Assembly: GCA_040755155.1 (NCBI GenBank)
Contig: JBFMBP010000057.1
Location: 1-35,827, forward strand
Length of the DNA stretch: 35,827 nucleotides
From: Candidatus Omnitrophota bacterium
GTDB taxonomy: Bacteria > Hinthialibacterota > Hinthialibacteria > Hinthialibacterales > Hinthialibacteraceae
Direction of reading: 5' to 3'
Shown: positions 15,390 through 24,017 of the stretch, one piece after another
How the letters are laid out: every line of letters starts with the position of its first letter
How positions within the stretch are numbered: the first letter of the stretch is position 1
Notes under the pieces: generated by a model
What the model saw: only the letters and a program-made list of their open reading frames with translations
Databases searched by the model: none
Told to the model about the DNA's origin: nothing
Position numbers and translations under genes: made by a program

Positions 15390-16244
15390 ATGAAACATAT
15401 TTCAAGAAGGTTATTTCTTTATACAAGTTTTTTGGGGCTTTCTACGGCAAAAAGGCTGCCCGCGATGGCGCAGGACGATGCGGCGAGGCCGTTGGGACAG
15501 CCCCCAGGATGTCAGATTTATGGGGTTCGCAAACAGTTGGCGGAGGATTTTGACAAAACTCTAAAAGTACTTTTTGCGGCGGGGTACCGGCTTCTTGAGT
15601 TTTGTTCGCCGCCAGGCTATGCCAACGATCTTGCTCCGCTGGTGAGCATGAGCGCCAAGACGATGCGCCAGAAGATTGATGACGCCGGGCTTCGCGTAGT
15701 CAGTTGCCACTACCAGTTCGACGAGTTGAAAGAGAATGGGGACGAGAGAATCGCATTTGCCAAGGAACTGGGATTGGAGCACATGATTGTCGCATCGGTT
15801 GGCCGCCCAAAGTCCTTGGACGCCTGGCTCAAAACCGCCGATGAATTGAACCAACTCGGCGAAAAAGTACAAAAAGCCGGTATGCAGCTCGGTTTTCACA
15901 ATCATACGCAGGAATTTGAAACAATGGACGGCAAGCTTGTTTTCGATGAGCTGATGAAACGCATCGACCCAAAATTGGCGAATTTCCAGTTTCATTTAAC
16001 CAGCCCAAGTTCCGGATTCAAACCGATCGATATTCTTACAAAATACCACGGCCGTTTTCTTTCGCTTCATATTATGGACTGGGCGGCGAGCGGCAACGAT
16101 CGAGCGCCCGTAGGACAAGGCTTGATCGATTGGAAGAAGCTGTTTGCGGCGGCCAAGCAAAGCAACGTCAAATACTACTTTGTTGAAATGGATATGGACG
16201 CTTTAAAAGCAAGCGGCGCTTATCTTTGTTCTCTTAAAGTATAG
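15390..16244 (+). CDS. Tat-exported sugar phosphate isomerase/epimerase-like protein
   Basis: The start is ATG 15390 because AGGAG lies 8 bases upstream; an ATG at 15363 has no such site. The protein has 284 residues. The N-terminus is a Tat-type signal (ISRRLFLYTSFLGLS) ending near AMAQ. The mature part is an AP-endonuclease-2-like TIM barrel (xylose isomerase-like): YGVRKQL, GYRLLEF, AGLRVVSCHYQFDEL, LGFHNHTQEFE with likely metal-binding His, and KYYFVEMDMD near the end. Family members isomerise or epimerise sugars or inositols. It is 64 bases before a Tat-exported Gfo/Idh/MocA oxidoreductase, a common partner, so the pair probably acts on the same exported sugar or inositol derivative. Confidence 0.88.
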   Translation: MKHISRRLFLYTSFLGLSTAKRLPAMAQDDAARPLGQPPGCQIYGVRKQLAEDFDKTLKVLFAAGYRLLEFCSPPGYANDLAPLVSMSAKTMRQKIDDAGLRVVSCHYQFDELKENGDERIAFAKELGLEHMIVASVGRPKSLDAWLKTADELNQLGEKVQKAGMQLGFHNHTQEFETMDGKLVFDELMKRIDPKLANFQFHLTSPSSGFKPIDILTKYHGRFLSLHIMDWAASGNDRAPVGQGLIDWKKLFAAAKQSNVKYYFVEMDMDALKASGAYLCSLKV

Positions 16245-16308
16245 AGGTTAGTAATTAAGGTCTTTCTCAAGTTCCAAGGAAAAATTCTTCTTATCTAGGA
16301 GATAACCA

Positions 16309-17814
16309 ATGAGTAACCATATTAATCGCCGCCGGTTTATTGGATCCGCCGTATCCGCCAGCGCCTTTACCCTTGTTCCACGGAGCGCCTTAGGGGGAAA
16401 CGGATTCGTCTCCGCAAACGATAGGATAACCTTGGCTCACATCGGCGTTGGAACGCAAGGAATCAACGAAATGGGAAGCCTGCTCGAGGATCCGCAGATT
16501 CAAATTGTGGCGATGTGCGATCCGAATAAGGACAGCAACGATTATATAGAGTGGGGAAAAAACAATATTCGGGACGCAATCCGGAAATATTTGAACAATC
16601 CCGCCTGGGGGGAAGGAAGAAGCGGCTGTCCAGGCGGCCGGGAAGTTGGCCGGGAAATTGTGAACGGCTACTACGCCAATCATCGCGGTAAAGAGAACTA
16701 TCAAGGTTGCGCCGTCTATGCCGATTTCCGAGAACTGTTGGATAAAGAAAAAGATGTAGACGCCGTCAAAATCATGACTCCCGATCATCTGCACGCGACG
16801 ATATCGATTGCGGCGATGAAAAAGGGAAAACATGTTTTAATGCACAAGCCGATCGCCAACCGATTACGCGAAGGGCGTTTGGTTCTGGAGACGGCGCGCC
16901 AAACGAAGAAGGCTACGCACCTTCTGGCCTATGGAAGCGGCTCTCAGAACGGAAGGATCGCGGAACTTATTAAACAGGGTGCGATCGGAAAATTGCGCGA
17001 AATCCACAACTGGTCGAACCGTCCCGTGTGGCCCCAGTATTCCGAGATTCCCGAAGATAAGCCGCCGATTCCGGATGGATTCGATTGGGATCTATGGCTG
17101 GGTCCCGAAAAGGCGCGTCCTTATCATCCGCATTACACGCATACCGTCTTTCGCGGCTGGTACGATTTCGGCGGCGGTTCTATGGCCGATATGGGAATAT
17201 ACAGCCTCTGGCCCGTGTTCGCTGCGTTGAACCTTGAAAGCCCGGCAAGCGCTCATGCTTGGGCGACCCATACCTGTTATATCAAAGATAACATAAGCAG
17301 TACCAGGAATAACGATTATTCCTATCCCATCGCTTGTTCCTTGCGCTTTCGCTTTGCCGCGCGAGAGGATAGGCCGGAAATGGATCTGTTTTGGTACGAC
17401 GGCGGCATGAAGCCCCGGCTGCCTATATACATTGAAAAACAAAATGTCCAGATGGATAAAGAAGGCATCCTATTCGTCGGCGACGATGGCGCCATTATGG
17501 CGGAATTTCATGGACAAAAGCCGCAACTGTTTCGAAATGGAAAGGTTGAACCGCTTCCGATGAATAACGAAACGATAAAAAACGCCCCAAGAGAAAAACG
17601 CAATAAATACTGGATTCGCGAATGCCTGGGAGGCGAGGCGTCGCCAGGCAGCTTCCTGAATGCGGCGGCTATTACCGACGCCGTCAACCTTGGAACCATC
17701 GCTTTGCGGGCGGAAAAAATAATCGAATTCGATAGCGAGAAAATGAAAATTACGAATGTTCCGGATGCCAACCAATATCTCACCCGAGAGTACAGAGAAG
17801 GTTGGGAGTTATGA
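16309..17814 (+). CDS. Tat-exported Gfo/Idh/MocA oxidoreductase
   Basis: The protein has 501 residues and starts with a twin-arginine signal (INRRRFIGSAVSASAFTLV). The NAD(P)-binding domain follows: LAHIGVGTQGINEMG and VAMCDPNKDS, with DHLHATISIAAMKKGKHVLMHKP. In the last motif the usual Glu-Lys-Pro of the family is His-Lys-Pro. The C-terminal half contains the alpha/beta substrate domain with WYDFGGGSMADMG and a long extra region. It is larger than typical members (350-450 residues). It likely oxidises or epimerises a sugar or polyol in the periplasm together with the preceding isomerase-like protein. AGGAG lies about 9 bases before the ATG. Substrate unknown. Confidence 0.92.
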   Translation: MSNHINRRRFIGSAVSASAFTLVPRSALGGNGFVSANDRITLAHIGVGTQGINEMGSLLEDPQIQIVAMCDPNKDSNDYIEWGKNNIRDAIRKYLNNPAWGEGRSGCPGGREVGREIVNGYYANHRGKENYQGCAVYADFRELLDKEKDVDAVKIMTPDHLHATISIAAMKKGKHVLMHKPIANRLREGRLVLETARQTKKATHLLAYGSGSQNGRIAELIKQGAIGKLREIHNWSNRPVWPQYSEIPEDKPPIPDGFDWDLWLGPEKARPYHPHYTHTVFRGWYDFGGGSMADMGIYSLWPVFAALNLESPASAHAWATHTCYIKDNISSTRNNDYSYPIACSLRFRFAAREDRPEMDLFWYDGGMKPRLPIYIEKQNVQMDKEGILFVGDDGAIMAEFHGQKPQLFRNGKVEPLPMNNETIKNAPREKRNKYWIRECLGGEASPGSFLNAAAITDAVNLGTIALRAEKIIEFDSEKMKITNVPDANQYLTREYREGWEL

Positions 17815-17936
17815 ACCTAAAAACAGTGATTCGGGACAAGTGACGAGTGATTAGTAAAAGAAATTCAGCGACTTACGAAATACATTCCGCTCACCTTTTG
17901 GATAAATAGGAAGTTTCGATTCAACCCATCGATTTA

Positions 17937-18260
17937 TTATTCAAATGAACAAATATATTCCGCGATTCCCTCTTCTACGGCGATTTCAAAGGAGGAGTTG
18001 CCGGGAACGAGAAACGTGGAACCGGAGGGATATTCGTTCCAGTCCATCGAACCGGCGAGCCTTACGCGGCAGGAACCGGTTACGATTTCCATGCGTTCGG
18101 GAGCGCCGGTATTGAAGGAATAAGAGCCAGGGTAGATAAGGCCAAGCGTTTTCTTCTTGCCATCGGGAAAAAGAACCGTATGGCTGACGACGTTGCCGTC
18201 GAAATAGACGTTGGCTTTGCAAACAACGCTGACATTATCAAATTGAGACGGTTGATTCAT
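17937..18260 (-). CDS. ppnP: Pyrimidine/purine nucleoside phosphorylase
   Basis: This 107-residue protein is a small single-domain cupin of the PpnP (YaiE, DUF1255) family, which phosphorolyses diverse nucleosides to bases and ribose 1-phosphate. Recognisable parts are FDNVSVVCKANVYFDG, GLIYPGSYSFNTGAPERM, ITGSC-like VTGSCRVRLAG, DWNEYPSGSTFLVPGNSSFEI and the C-terminal AEYICSF. Length is slightly above the E. coli protein (94). AAGGA lies 8 bases before the ATG. It is convergent with the Gfo/Idh/MocA gene. The short 95-base gap to the racemase gene upstream on the same strand leaves co-transcription possible. Confidence 0.9.
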   Translation of the reverse strand: MNQPSQFDNVSVVCKANVYFDGNVVSHTVLFPDGKKKTLGLIYPGSYSFNTGAPERMEIVTGSCRVRLAGSMDWNEYPSGSTFLVPGNSSFEIAVEEGIAEYICSFE

Positions 18261-18355
18261 ACGTTTTATCCTTTGCGAAGGGCAATATTAAAATCAAATC
18301 AAAATACCACATTTCGATGGATTCGAAACGAATAACTTTCCAATTGCGCTTATTT

Positions 18356-19048
18356 TCAATCCTCAACAGCGCGCCGCAATGCCGCCCGCGCCAATAGGCG
18401 AGTAGAATCCAAAACCGGCAACGGAGAATTTTGCGGCGTTACGATGAGGGGAATTTCCGTACAGCCGAGTACAACAGCGTCGCAGCCTAATTCTTTCATC
18501 TTCTCAATGATGCTCGCAAAACAAGCGGTGGATTCGGGCGTTATGATTCCATAAACCAATTCGGAAAAAATCATCGTATTGATCTTTTCGCGGTCTTCTC
18601 GATCAGGGATAAGACAGCCGATTCCCTTCCCATTCAACTTGGCCGGATAGACGGGACCTTCCATCAAATAACGGGTGCCGAGTACGGCCAATTGCCGGAA
18701 ATGGAGGCGATCCGCTTCTTCGGCGACGGCTTCGGCGATATGCAGCCAAGGACGCTTGGCTTTTTCCAAAACCAAGCCGAAAGCCTCGTGAATCGTGTTA
18801 TCCGGCGAGATCATGAAATCCGCACCCGCCGCCGCTAACTTAGCTTCGGACGCGAGCATCAAATCCGCTACACCGCGCCAATCCCCCGTCTGGATGAATC
18901 GCATATACTCGGCGAGAGGAAAAGTGTGCATCGTAATTTCGGGATGGGCGTGCTCTCCTAAATACTCCTTGCCTTCCAGACAAATGGTGCGGTAACATAG
19001 CGCCGCGCCTTCGGCGCTGCAGCCAACGATGCCGATATGTTTGCTCAT
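18356..19048 (-). CDS. Aspartate/glutamate racemase family protein
   Basis: The start is ATG 19048, preceded by AAGGGA at 7 bases; the open frame also allows TTG 19072, which would overlap the previous stop. The product has 230 residues. Two cysteine motifs typical of cofactor-independent amino acid racemases are present: GIVGCSAEGAALCYRT near the N-terminus and VVLGCTEIPLIV near the C-terminus. The segment EHAHPEITMHT is also characteristic of this subgroup. It would interconvert L- and D-aspartate or a related amino acid in the cytoplasm. It follows the YggS-type PLP gene by about 20 bases and probably shares its transcript. Confidence 0.88.
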   Translation of the reverse strand: MSKHIGIVGCSAEGAALCYRTICLEGKEYLGEHAHPEITMHTFPLAEYMRFIQTGDWRGVADLMLASEAKLAAAGADFMISPDNTIHEAFGLVLEKAKRPWLHIAEAVAEEADRLHFRQLAVLGTRYLMEGPVYPAKLNGKGIGCLIPDREDREKINTMIFSELVYGIITPESTACFASIIEKMKELGCDAVVLGCTEIPLIVTPQNSPLPVLDSTRLLARAALRRAVED

Positions 19049-19068
19049 TAGTTTTCCCTTCAAACGAT

Positions 19069-19767
19069 TCAAGGATAAAAGCGGGCGCCGAATATCGCCG
19101 TTCCAACGCGGACGATAGTAGCGCCTTCTTCGATGGCGACGGGAAAATCGTGGGTCATACCCATCGATAATTCCATTCGGACTCCTGGATACAAAAAATC
19201 TTCAGCGTATTTTTCGGCGAGTTCCCTTAATTCCCTAAAAAAGGGCCGCGCGTCTTCAGGATCGTCCAAAAAGGGCGGAATCGTCATAAGCCCTCGGCAA
19301 TGCACGCGGGGAGCAGATTGAACCGCTTGGATCAAATTCTCGAATTCCTTGACGTCCGCCCCCGACTTCGTCTCTTCTCCGCCAAGATTTACTTCCAACA
19401 AGATATCTGCCGTTCGGTCCAGTTTATCCGCCTCTTTTTGCAGCGCCTCTACTAATTTGGGACTATCGACGGAATGGATGAGATGAAAAAGAGCGAGCGC
19501 TTTTTTGACCTTATTCGTCTGCAAATGGCCGATTAAGTGCCATTGAATATCCAATTCATGAAGGGCGAATATCTTCCCTTCCGCTTCCTGCACGCGATTT
19601 TCGCCGAATACTCTCAATCCATCGCCGTAGGCATCGGCGACTTTTTCCGAGGCGCAGGTTTTACTTACCGCCATCAGTAGGATATCGTCAGCTCTCCGCC
19701 CGCAACGCTCGGCGGCATAAGCGATCGATTCTTGGACTCTTTTAATATTCTCCCTAATTTCAGACAT
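19069..19767 (-). CDS. YggS-family PLP homeostasis protein
   Basis: This 232-residue protein is a PLP-binding single-domain TIM barrel like the alanine racemase N-terminal domain. It shows LMAVSKT with the PLP lysine (Lys36), FGENRVQEAEGK, WHLIGHLQTNK, LLEVNLGGEETKSG, RGLMTIPPF and ELSMGMTHDFPVAIEEGATIVRVGTAIFG. Members (PLPBP) regulate free pyridoxal phosphate and amino acid balance and have no clear catalytic activity. The ATG at 19767 has GGGAG just upstream. It is the first gene of a short minus-strand unit with the racemase. No division or YggT genes are adjacent, unlike in many bacteria. Confidence 0.93.
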   Translation of the reverse strand: MSEIRENIKRVQESIAYAAERCGRRADDILLMAVSKTCASEKVADAYGDGLRVFGENRVQEAEGKIFALHELDIQWHLIGHLQTNKVKKALALFHLIHSVDSPKLVEALQKEADKLDRTADILLEVNLGGEETKSGADVKEFENLIQAVQSAPRVHCRGLMTIPPFLDDPEDARPFFRELRELAEKYAEDFLYPGVRMELSMGMTHDFPVAIEEGATIVRVGTAIFGARFYP

Positions 19768-19808
19768 TTCTCCCTAATCCCGCTATTGAAAAACTCTTGT
19801 TAAATAAA

Positions 19809-19838
19809 CCGGGGGAACGCCTTCAAGCGTTCCCCCGG
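19809..19838 (-). terminator. Rho-independent terminator
   Basis: CCGGGGGAACGC and GCGTTCCCCCGG form a perfect 12-bp stem with a 6-base loop. Read on the minus strand the stem is followed by TTTATTTAA. It lies 26 bases past the stop codon of the large TPT-linker protein and would end that transcript just before the YggS gene. Confidence 0.88.
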
Positions 19839-19863
19839 CATTCATTCAACTAGATGCTGCGAA

Positions 19864-22278
19864 TTAACGCATCACAGGCCAAGACAACTCGGCATCCTGC
19901 AATACGTCGGCCGTCCAGTAAGGCGGATTGATCGGGAATGGGTAAACGTTATATTCGCCGATCTGATAATCGCCTACGCCAAACGCCGCCGCATACCTTG
20001 TAGAAGCGCCGCCAGTATGCGTACCGCCGAAGCCGTCGAACATAAACATACCCACGCGTCGCGCTCCAGCCGCAATCGGCACAGTCTTACCCGTCGTGTC
20101 TTTACCGAATACTATACTGGCCGAGATTTCTAATTCGAGGTCGCGAGCAATATCGAACGGGAAGCCATATCCTAGTTTATTAAACGGCGTAATACCCTTG
20201 ACTTGCTCTTTCATTGCATCGGTAACCGTTACATCGCTGAACGGCGCGAATAGAACGATTCCATCAGCGCGAAGCAGAGCAAGGCCGATAAACTGGGTTC
20301 CGTCCGCATTGGGCATCAATTCGATATCGTAGAACTTGCCAACGCCTTCGCCCGGCGAGACGGGAACATCCGCCGCATTCACCGCTGGAGCGTTGCCGAC
20401 GACATAAATGACGCCCTTGGCATCGAGCACGTAAGCGCCCGTTCCAATCAAATCGGTACTGTATTGGCTGTTGGCAGGATTGATATCCCGTCCGCGGAAT
20501 ATCTTCAAACCAACCGCCTTGGCGCCATCCTGCAAAGCAACCTTTGTATCCAAAGCCGCAAGAGCGCCGCCTTCCGCAACGATGCGTCCATCGCTTGCGA
20601 GTACGTAGAATCCATTGTTACCGGCAGGTTCGATGTCGACCAATGGCGAATCAAACGTAAAGCCATCGGCCAGTACGGGTATAATATCGCTGGAGAAGGC
20701 TCCAAAGTCGATGTTCGTTGCGGGATCGTTATCCCAATCGATGCCGCCGCGGTTCGGACCGCCTACAGCGCCCAAGCGCGGATTAACGGGAGCATAAGGT
20801 CCAATGTTGCCGCCGATCAAGAAGTAAGCGCCTTCAGAACCATTGCCGCCTTGCGCTACCGCTAGGGTTTCGCCTGTAAATTCCGCATCCTTGGCGATCG
20901 GATAGAACAATCCGTCAACAAAGAGGTACGGGCAATAAGCGGCAGGATCGGGAATGCCGTCAAACACGCCGGGATCGGTCAAAACGCCGGCGATCGTACC
21001 GCCAATATCGAAGTTATGAACGGCGGAGCCGCTTGTATATGTGCCGCCCATTTCATCCAACGACACGATGCCGAGGGATGGATTGATGGTAAACGCTGTG
21101 GGCGTCGGAGTCGGCGAAGGCATAACCGTCGGCGTCGCTGTCGGTTTAGGAGTATAGACCGGCACCGGGCTGGGCTGCCGCGTTGCTGTCGGCGTGGGCA
21201 GAACCGGAGTCGCCGTGGGAGTCGCCGGTACTGGCGTAGCTGTCGGAGTAGGCGGCACTGGCGTAGCTGTCGCCGATTCCGGAGTTGGAGTCGCTACGGC
21301 TGTTTCCGGCGTCGGAGTTGCAACCGCCGTTTCTGGGGTTGGCGTCGCCGTGGGAGTAGGCGGAACCGGCGTAGCCGTCGCCGTTTCCGGCGTGGGAGTT
21401 GCTACGGCTGTTTCCGGAGTAGGCGTCGCTACGGCTGTTTCCGGCGTCGGTGTCGCAACCGCCGTTTCTGGGGTTGGAGTAGCCGTGGGCGTGGGTGGAA
21501 CCGGCGTAGCTGTCGGCGTTTCCGGAGTCGGAGTCGCTACCGCCGTTTCCGGCGTCGGCGTAGCCGCTGGGGATTCGGCAACGGTTACAGAACCCGCCGC
21601 GACGGTAATGCCTATCAAATCATCCACGATATTCGATAAGGACAATGACGTTGCGCCCGGCGAGGCCGCCGTATAGGTCAATTTCAGCAATACGCCATCC
21701 GCATTTACGCTGGCTGCGCCGCCTACGGCGCCTATGCGCACCGCGCCCGCTGGACTCGCCAGCGCTTGAGCGTTAACCGCCAGGAAGCTCTCCAGAAGCG
21801 TTCCAGCTTTATCCACGCCAACAAACGTCAAAATATTGTTGGACTGTAGAACGTCAAAGCCGAAGGCGTCAACGCCTTTTAGATTCTTCACCTGGATGGA
21901 AACAACTACGTTTTGGCCAACGCCGCTCGCCGTTGCGCCCAGAATCGTCAGTTCAGGCTTCGCGGGAATAGCCGTTGGTGTACTCGTTGGCGTTTCTACG
22001 GGAGTTTCCGTAGGAGTTTCGATGATCACCGGCGTCGGCGTCGCCGTTGGCGCCGGAAGCGGAGTATTCGTTGGCGCCGGAAGCGGCGTGTTTGTTGGAA
22101 CGACTACAGGCGTCGCTGTAGGAGTTTCCGCCGGCGTTTCGGTTGGCGTTTCAACAGGAGTTTCGGTCGGCGTTTCCGTCGGCGATTCCGCAGCCCATGC
22201 TGCGCTCCCAGTCCCTAGGCCCAATGCCATAATGGCAACGAAAGAAAGGATGAGAAGGTGAAAATATTTTCCACGCAT
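19864..22278 (-). CDS. Secreted cohesin-like protein with Thr-Pro linkers and propeller-like C-terminus
   Basis: The start is ATG 22278 with GGAGG 7 bases upstream (a TTG directly before it is not needed). The product has 804 residues. A signal peptide ends near AAWA (about residue 29). Residues 30-108 are a Thr/Pro/Glu linker. About 109-235 is a cohesin-like beta domain (VVVSIQVKNLKGVDAFGFDV, LLKLTYTAASPG). Residues 237-395 are a second linker of ATPTPETAV-type repeats. About 400-804 contains repeated segments of the GFYVLASDGRIVAEGG, GAYVLDAKGVIYVVGN and IGLALLRADGIVLF type, resembling propeller blades. No sorting signal or anchor was recognised at the C-terminus. It follows another cohesin-type gene by 121 bases. 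Role is probably extracellular binding or scaffolding; the function is unproven. Confidence 0.85.
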   Translation of the reverse strand: MRGKYFHLLILSFVAIMALGLGTGSAAWAAESPTETPTETPVETPTETPAETPTATPVVVPTNTPLPAPTNTPLPAPTATPTPVIIETPTETPVETPTSTPTAIPAKPELTILGATASGVGQNVVVSIQVKNLKGVDAFGFDVLQSNNILTFVGVDKAGTLLESFLAVNAQALASPAGAVRIGAVGGAASVNADGVLLKLTYTAASPGATSLSLSNIVDDLIGITVAAGSVTVAESPAATPTPETAVATPTPETPTATPVPPTPTATPTPETAVATPTPETAVATPTPETAVATPTPETATATPVPPTPTATPTPETAVATPTPETAVATPTPESATATPVPPTPTATPVPATPTATPVLPTPTATRQPSPVPVYTPKPTATPTVMPSPTPTPTAFTINPSLGIVSLDEMGGTYTSGSAVHNFDIGGTIAGVLTDPGVFDGIPDPAAYCPYLFVDGLFYPIAKDAEFTGETLAVAQGGNGSEGAYFLIGGNIGPYAPVNPRLGAVGGPNRGGIDWDNDPATNIDFGAFSSDIIPVLADGFTFDSPLVDIEPAGNNGFYVLASDGRIVAEGGALAALDTKVALQDGAKAVGLKIFRGRDINPANSQYSTDLIGTGAYVLDAKGVIYVVGNAPAVNAADVPVSPGEGVGKFYDIELMPNADGTQFIGLALLRADGIVLFAPFSDVTVTDAMKEQVKGITPFNKLGYGFPFDIARDLELEISASIVFGKDTTGKTVPIAAGARRVGMFMFDGFGGTHTGGASTRYAAAFGVGDYQIGEYNVYPFPINPPYWTADVLQDAELSWPVMR
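21094..21570 (-). repeat. Coding tandem repeat (Thr-Pro linker)
   Basis: This segment of the 804-residue protein is built from 9-residue (27-base) units such as ATPTPETAV and from PVPPTPTAT units. Both ends are degenerate. The units vary at third codon positions, so the repeat is kept at protein level and is not a recent DNA expansion. It produces long false reading frames on the plus strand. The first, shorter linker lies at about 21955-22190. Confidence 0.85.
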
Positions 22279-22398
22279 CAAATTGCCTCCATATTTTTTG
22301 AAAAACCCGAAGTTCCCACCTACTATACAAAATAAGCGGACTCGCGTCCAGACTTATTATAAAAAACCATCAAAAAAAATTTAAAACAAAATTCGATA

Positions 22399-23247
22399 TT
22401 ACGGCAAGATAATTTCTACCGTTTTATCTTCAAATTTCGTTTCGCCAACAATATCGTCCGCCGTGACGACGGTTTTTTCGTCGATCGCCATCCCATCCTT
22501 GATTTGAAAGGATGTTTTTTGCCCGGAGGCTCCGCCGATGATTTCAAACGTAATATCGCAAATCCGGGCATCCCCGTTGAAGCCAAGCCCTTCATTCACG
22601 GTTCCATCGAGAGCGCGATTTTCAGGTCGAAACAACAATACCGAAGCGATATCGTCAATGAGGCCGATATTTTCCTCTTGCGCCCGTTGTTGGATCAATT
22701 CGGGAGATTCGAAGATTTCGACGCTCTCGCGAATCAGCGTAAAATCATCATTGGAGTTGCTGGTCCAATAAAGGTTGCGTTCGTTCAGGAAAAAGAGCAA
22801 GGCGTTAATATCGCCAAGATTCAATACGTCTTTTCCATCCCCTATACGATCGCGATCGAAATAGCCGAAGACGTTTGCCGCCGAAACCTTCTCGCCAAAG
22901 CGTTCTCCCAGCGTCAAAATATCCGCAATATTCGAACGGCCGTCAAAGTTGATATCGCCCCGCGATTCATGAATATCGACGACGCGCAACACGGCGGGAT
23001 CGAAGGCGATATCGCAATTCACTCCCACCAACTTCGCCGCCTCTTTCAACACCAGCGCGGCGGAGAATGTTTTACCGATAAAAACCGGCTGGGCATCCAC
23101 CGTCGTTATTTTCTGCGAATCATTGATCGTGGAAGATAGGAAATCCAATACGAATTCCGTCTTTTTTTCTTGCGCCCACGCGAGTACGGCGCCGAAGAAA
23201 AGCGCAATGCCCCATAGTACGATTGCGGATATTTTTCGGGAAATCAC
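22399..23247 (-). CDS. Secreted protein with dockerin-like segment inside a cohesin-like domain
   Basis: The chosen start is GTG 23247 with GGAGG 9 bases upstream (an upstream GTG at 23268 lacks a site); the product has 282 residues. A signal peptide ends near LAWAQE. A beta-rich first half (FIGKTFSAALVLKEAAKLVG, CDIAFDPAVLRVVDI) looks like the first part of a cohesin-type fold. It is followed by GDINFDGRSNIADILTLGERFG and a second FDRDRIGDG-KDVLNLGDINALLFFL, two EF-hand-like loops as in type I dockerins. The later segment (GDARICDITFEIIGG and on) looks like the end of the same cohesin-type fold. This order suggests a dockerin pair inserted in a cohesin domain. It is upstream of and co-directional with the large cohesin/propeller protein gene. 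Confidence 0.75.
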   Translation of the reverse strand: MISRKISAIVLWGIALFFGAVLAWAQEKKTEFVLDFLSSTINDSQKITTVDAQPVFIGKTFSAALVLKEAAKLVGVNCDIAFDPAVLRVVDIHESRGDINFDGRSNIADILTLGERFGEKVSAANVFGYFDRDRIGDGKDVLNLGDINALLFFLNERNLYWTSNSNDDFTLIRESVEIFESPELIQQRAQEENIGLIDDIASVLLFRPENRALDGTVNEGLGFNGDARICDITFEIIGGASGQKTSFQIKDGMAIDEKTVVTADDIVGETKFEDKTVEIILP

Positions 23248-23311
23248 GATTCTCGCCTCCACTCTCACCTTGCAGCCCTTTTCAACTCATTATCATATTC
23301 CTGGGCGGAAA

Positions 23312-23389
23312 TGGCGGGGCCGACGAGGCTCGAACTCGCGACCTCCTGATCGACAGTCAGGCATTCTAACCAAACTGAACTACGGCCCC
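23312..23389 (-). tRNA. tRNA-Asp (GTC)
   Basis: The minus strand folds as a cloverleaf: acceptor GGGGCCG/CGGCCCC, anticodon stem CCTGA/TCAGG with loop CTGTCGA (anticodon GTC), and T-arm GCGAG-TTCGAGC-CTCGT. Discriminator G is followed by an encoded CCA. It lies 38 bases downstream of tRNA-Val on the same strand. Confidence 0.97.
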
Positions 23390-23427
23390 GTTTCGAATTT
23401 CGCTTCCGTCCGGGAATATAACGAAAA

Positions 23428-23501
23428 TGGGCAAGACAGGAATCGAACCTGCGACCTCCTGCTTGTAAGGCAGGCGCTCTAACCAACTGAGCTACTCGCC
23501 C
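23428..23501 (-). tRNA. tRNA-Val (TAC)
   Basis: The minus strand folds as a cloverleaf: acceptor GGGCGAG/CTTGCCC, D-arm with AGTTGG, anticodon stem CCTGC/GCAGG with loop CTTACAA (anticodon TAC), and T-arm GCAGG-TTCGATT-CCTGT. Discriminator is A. No CCA is encoded, unlike the adjacent tRNA-Asp. Confidence 0.97.
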
Positions 23502-23517
23502 CAGCAATCCGTAAAAC

Positions 23518-23547
23518 AATATAGTCAACAAAAACAAAACTTGTCAA
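23518..23547 (-). promoter_or_regulatory. Sigma-70-type promoter of the tRNA unit
   Basis: On the minus strand a perfect TTGACA (23547-23542) is followed after 18 bases by TATATT (23523-23518). The predicted start site is about 10 bases before the tRNA-Val 5' end. It probably drives tRNA-Val and tRNA-Asp, and perhaps the secreted protein genes beyond. Confidence 0.75.
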
Positions 23548-24017
23548 GAAGAATAAACAACATACACAATCAAACTTTTATTCCGTTTCCGATACATGCC
23601 GCCGGATTAAGAATTCCCATCCCCCTATCGATATATCCGGTTGCGCCTATGACCGGCCTTTTCTTTAGCGCGAATATCCCTGATGGATTAGACCGCAAAG
23701 CAAACAGATGGTATTATAGAACAAACGAGCGACGAAATCATCCCTTAAGTTATTTATTTTTCAAAATTTTCACGATAAACCGTCTCTCGTTCGAGATTGA
23801 AGGAAAAATCTTTCCGACGGCTCGATCCTTGGCCATCAATCCCGGTGGCGCTGGCGAAAAAAAGCCTGCGCCATAGAAGCGGCAATTCATTCCGCCAATC
23901 TACGGAAACGCAACTCCGCCATCCATCTATTTGACGTTATGAAAACGATCCACGCATAGTTCCGGACATGCCGCAACCTTACGATCGAAAACCGTACGAC
24001 AAAAAGAGCGTTCGAAC
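23548..24017. other. Gap without supported gene
   Basis: Between the tRNA promoter and the small membrane protein gene I see no convincing gene. A plus-strand open frame at 23541-23876 has no ribosome binding site, overlaps the tRNA promoter and has an unusual composition. The sequence is AT-rich at its start and otherwise unremarkable. A promoter for the recJ-side genes may lie here, but none stands out. Confidence 0.5.

Noticed and set aside
21016-21676. Long plus-strand open frames rich in Arg or Gly-Val repeats
   Set aside because: They are antisense shadows of the Thr-Pro repeat in the secreted protein; no ribosome binding site and repetitive composition.
23541-23876. A 111-residue plus-strand frame
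   Set aside because: No ribosome binding site, overlaps the tRNA promoter, and no recognisable domain or signal.
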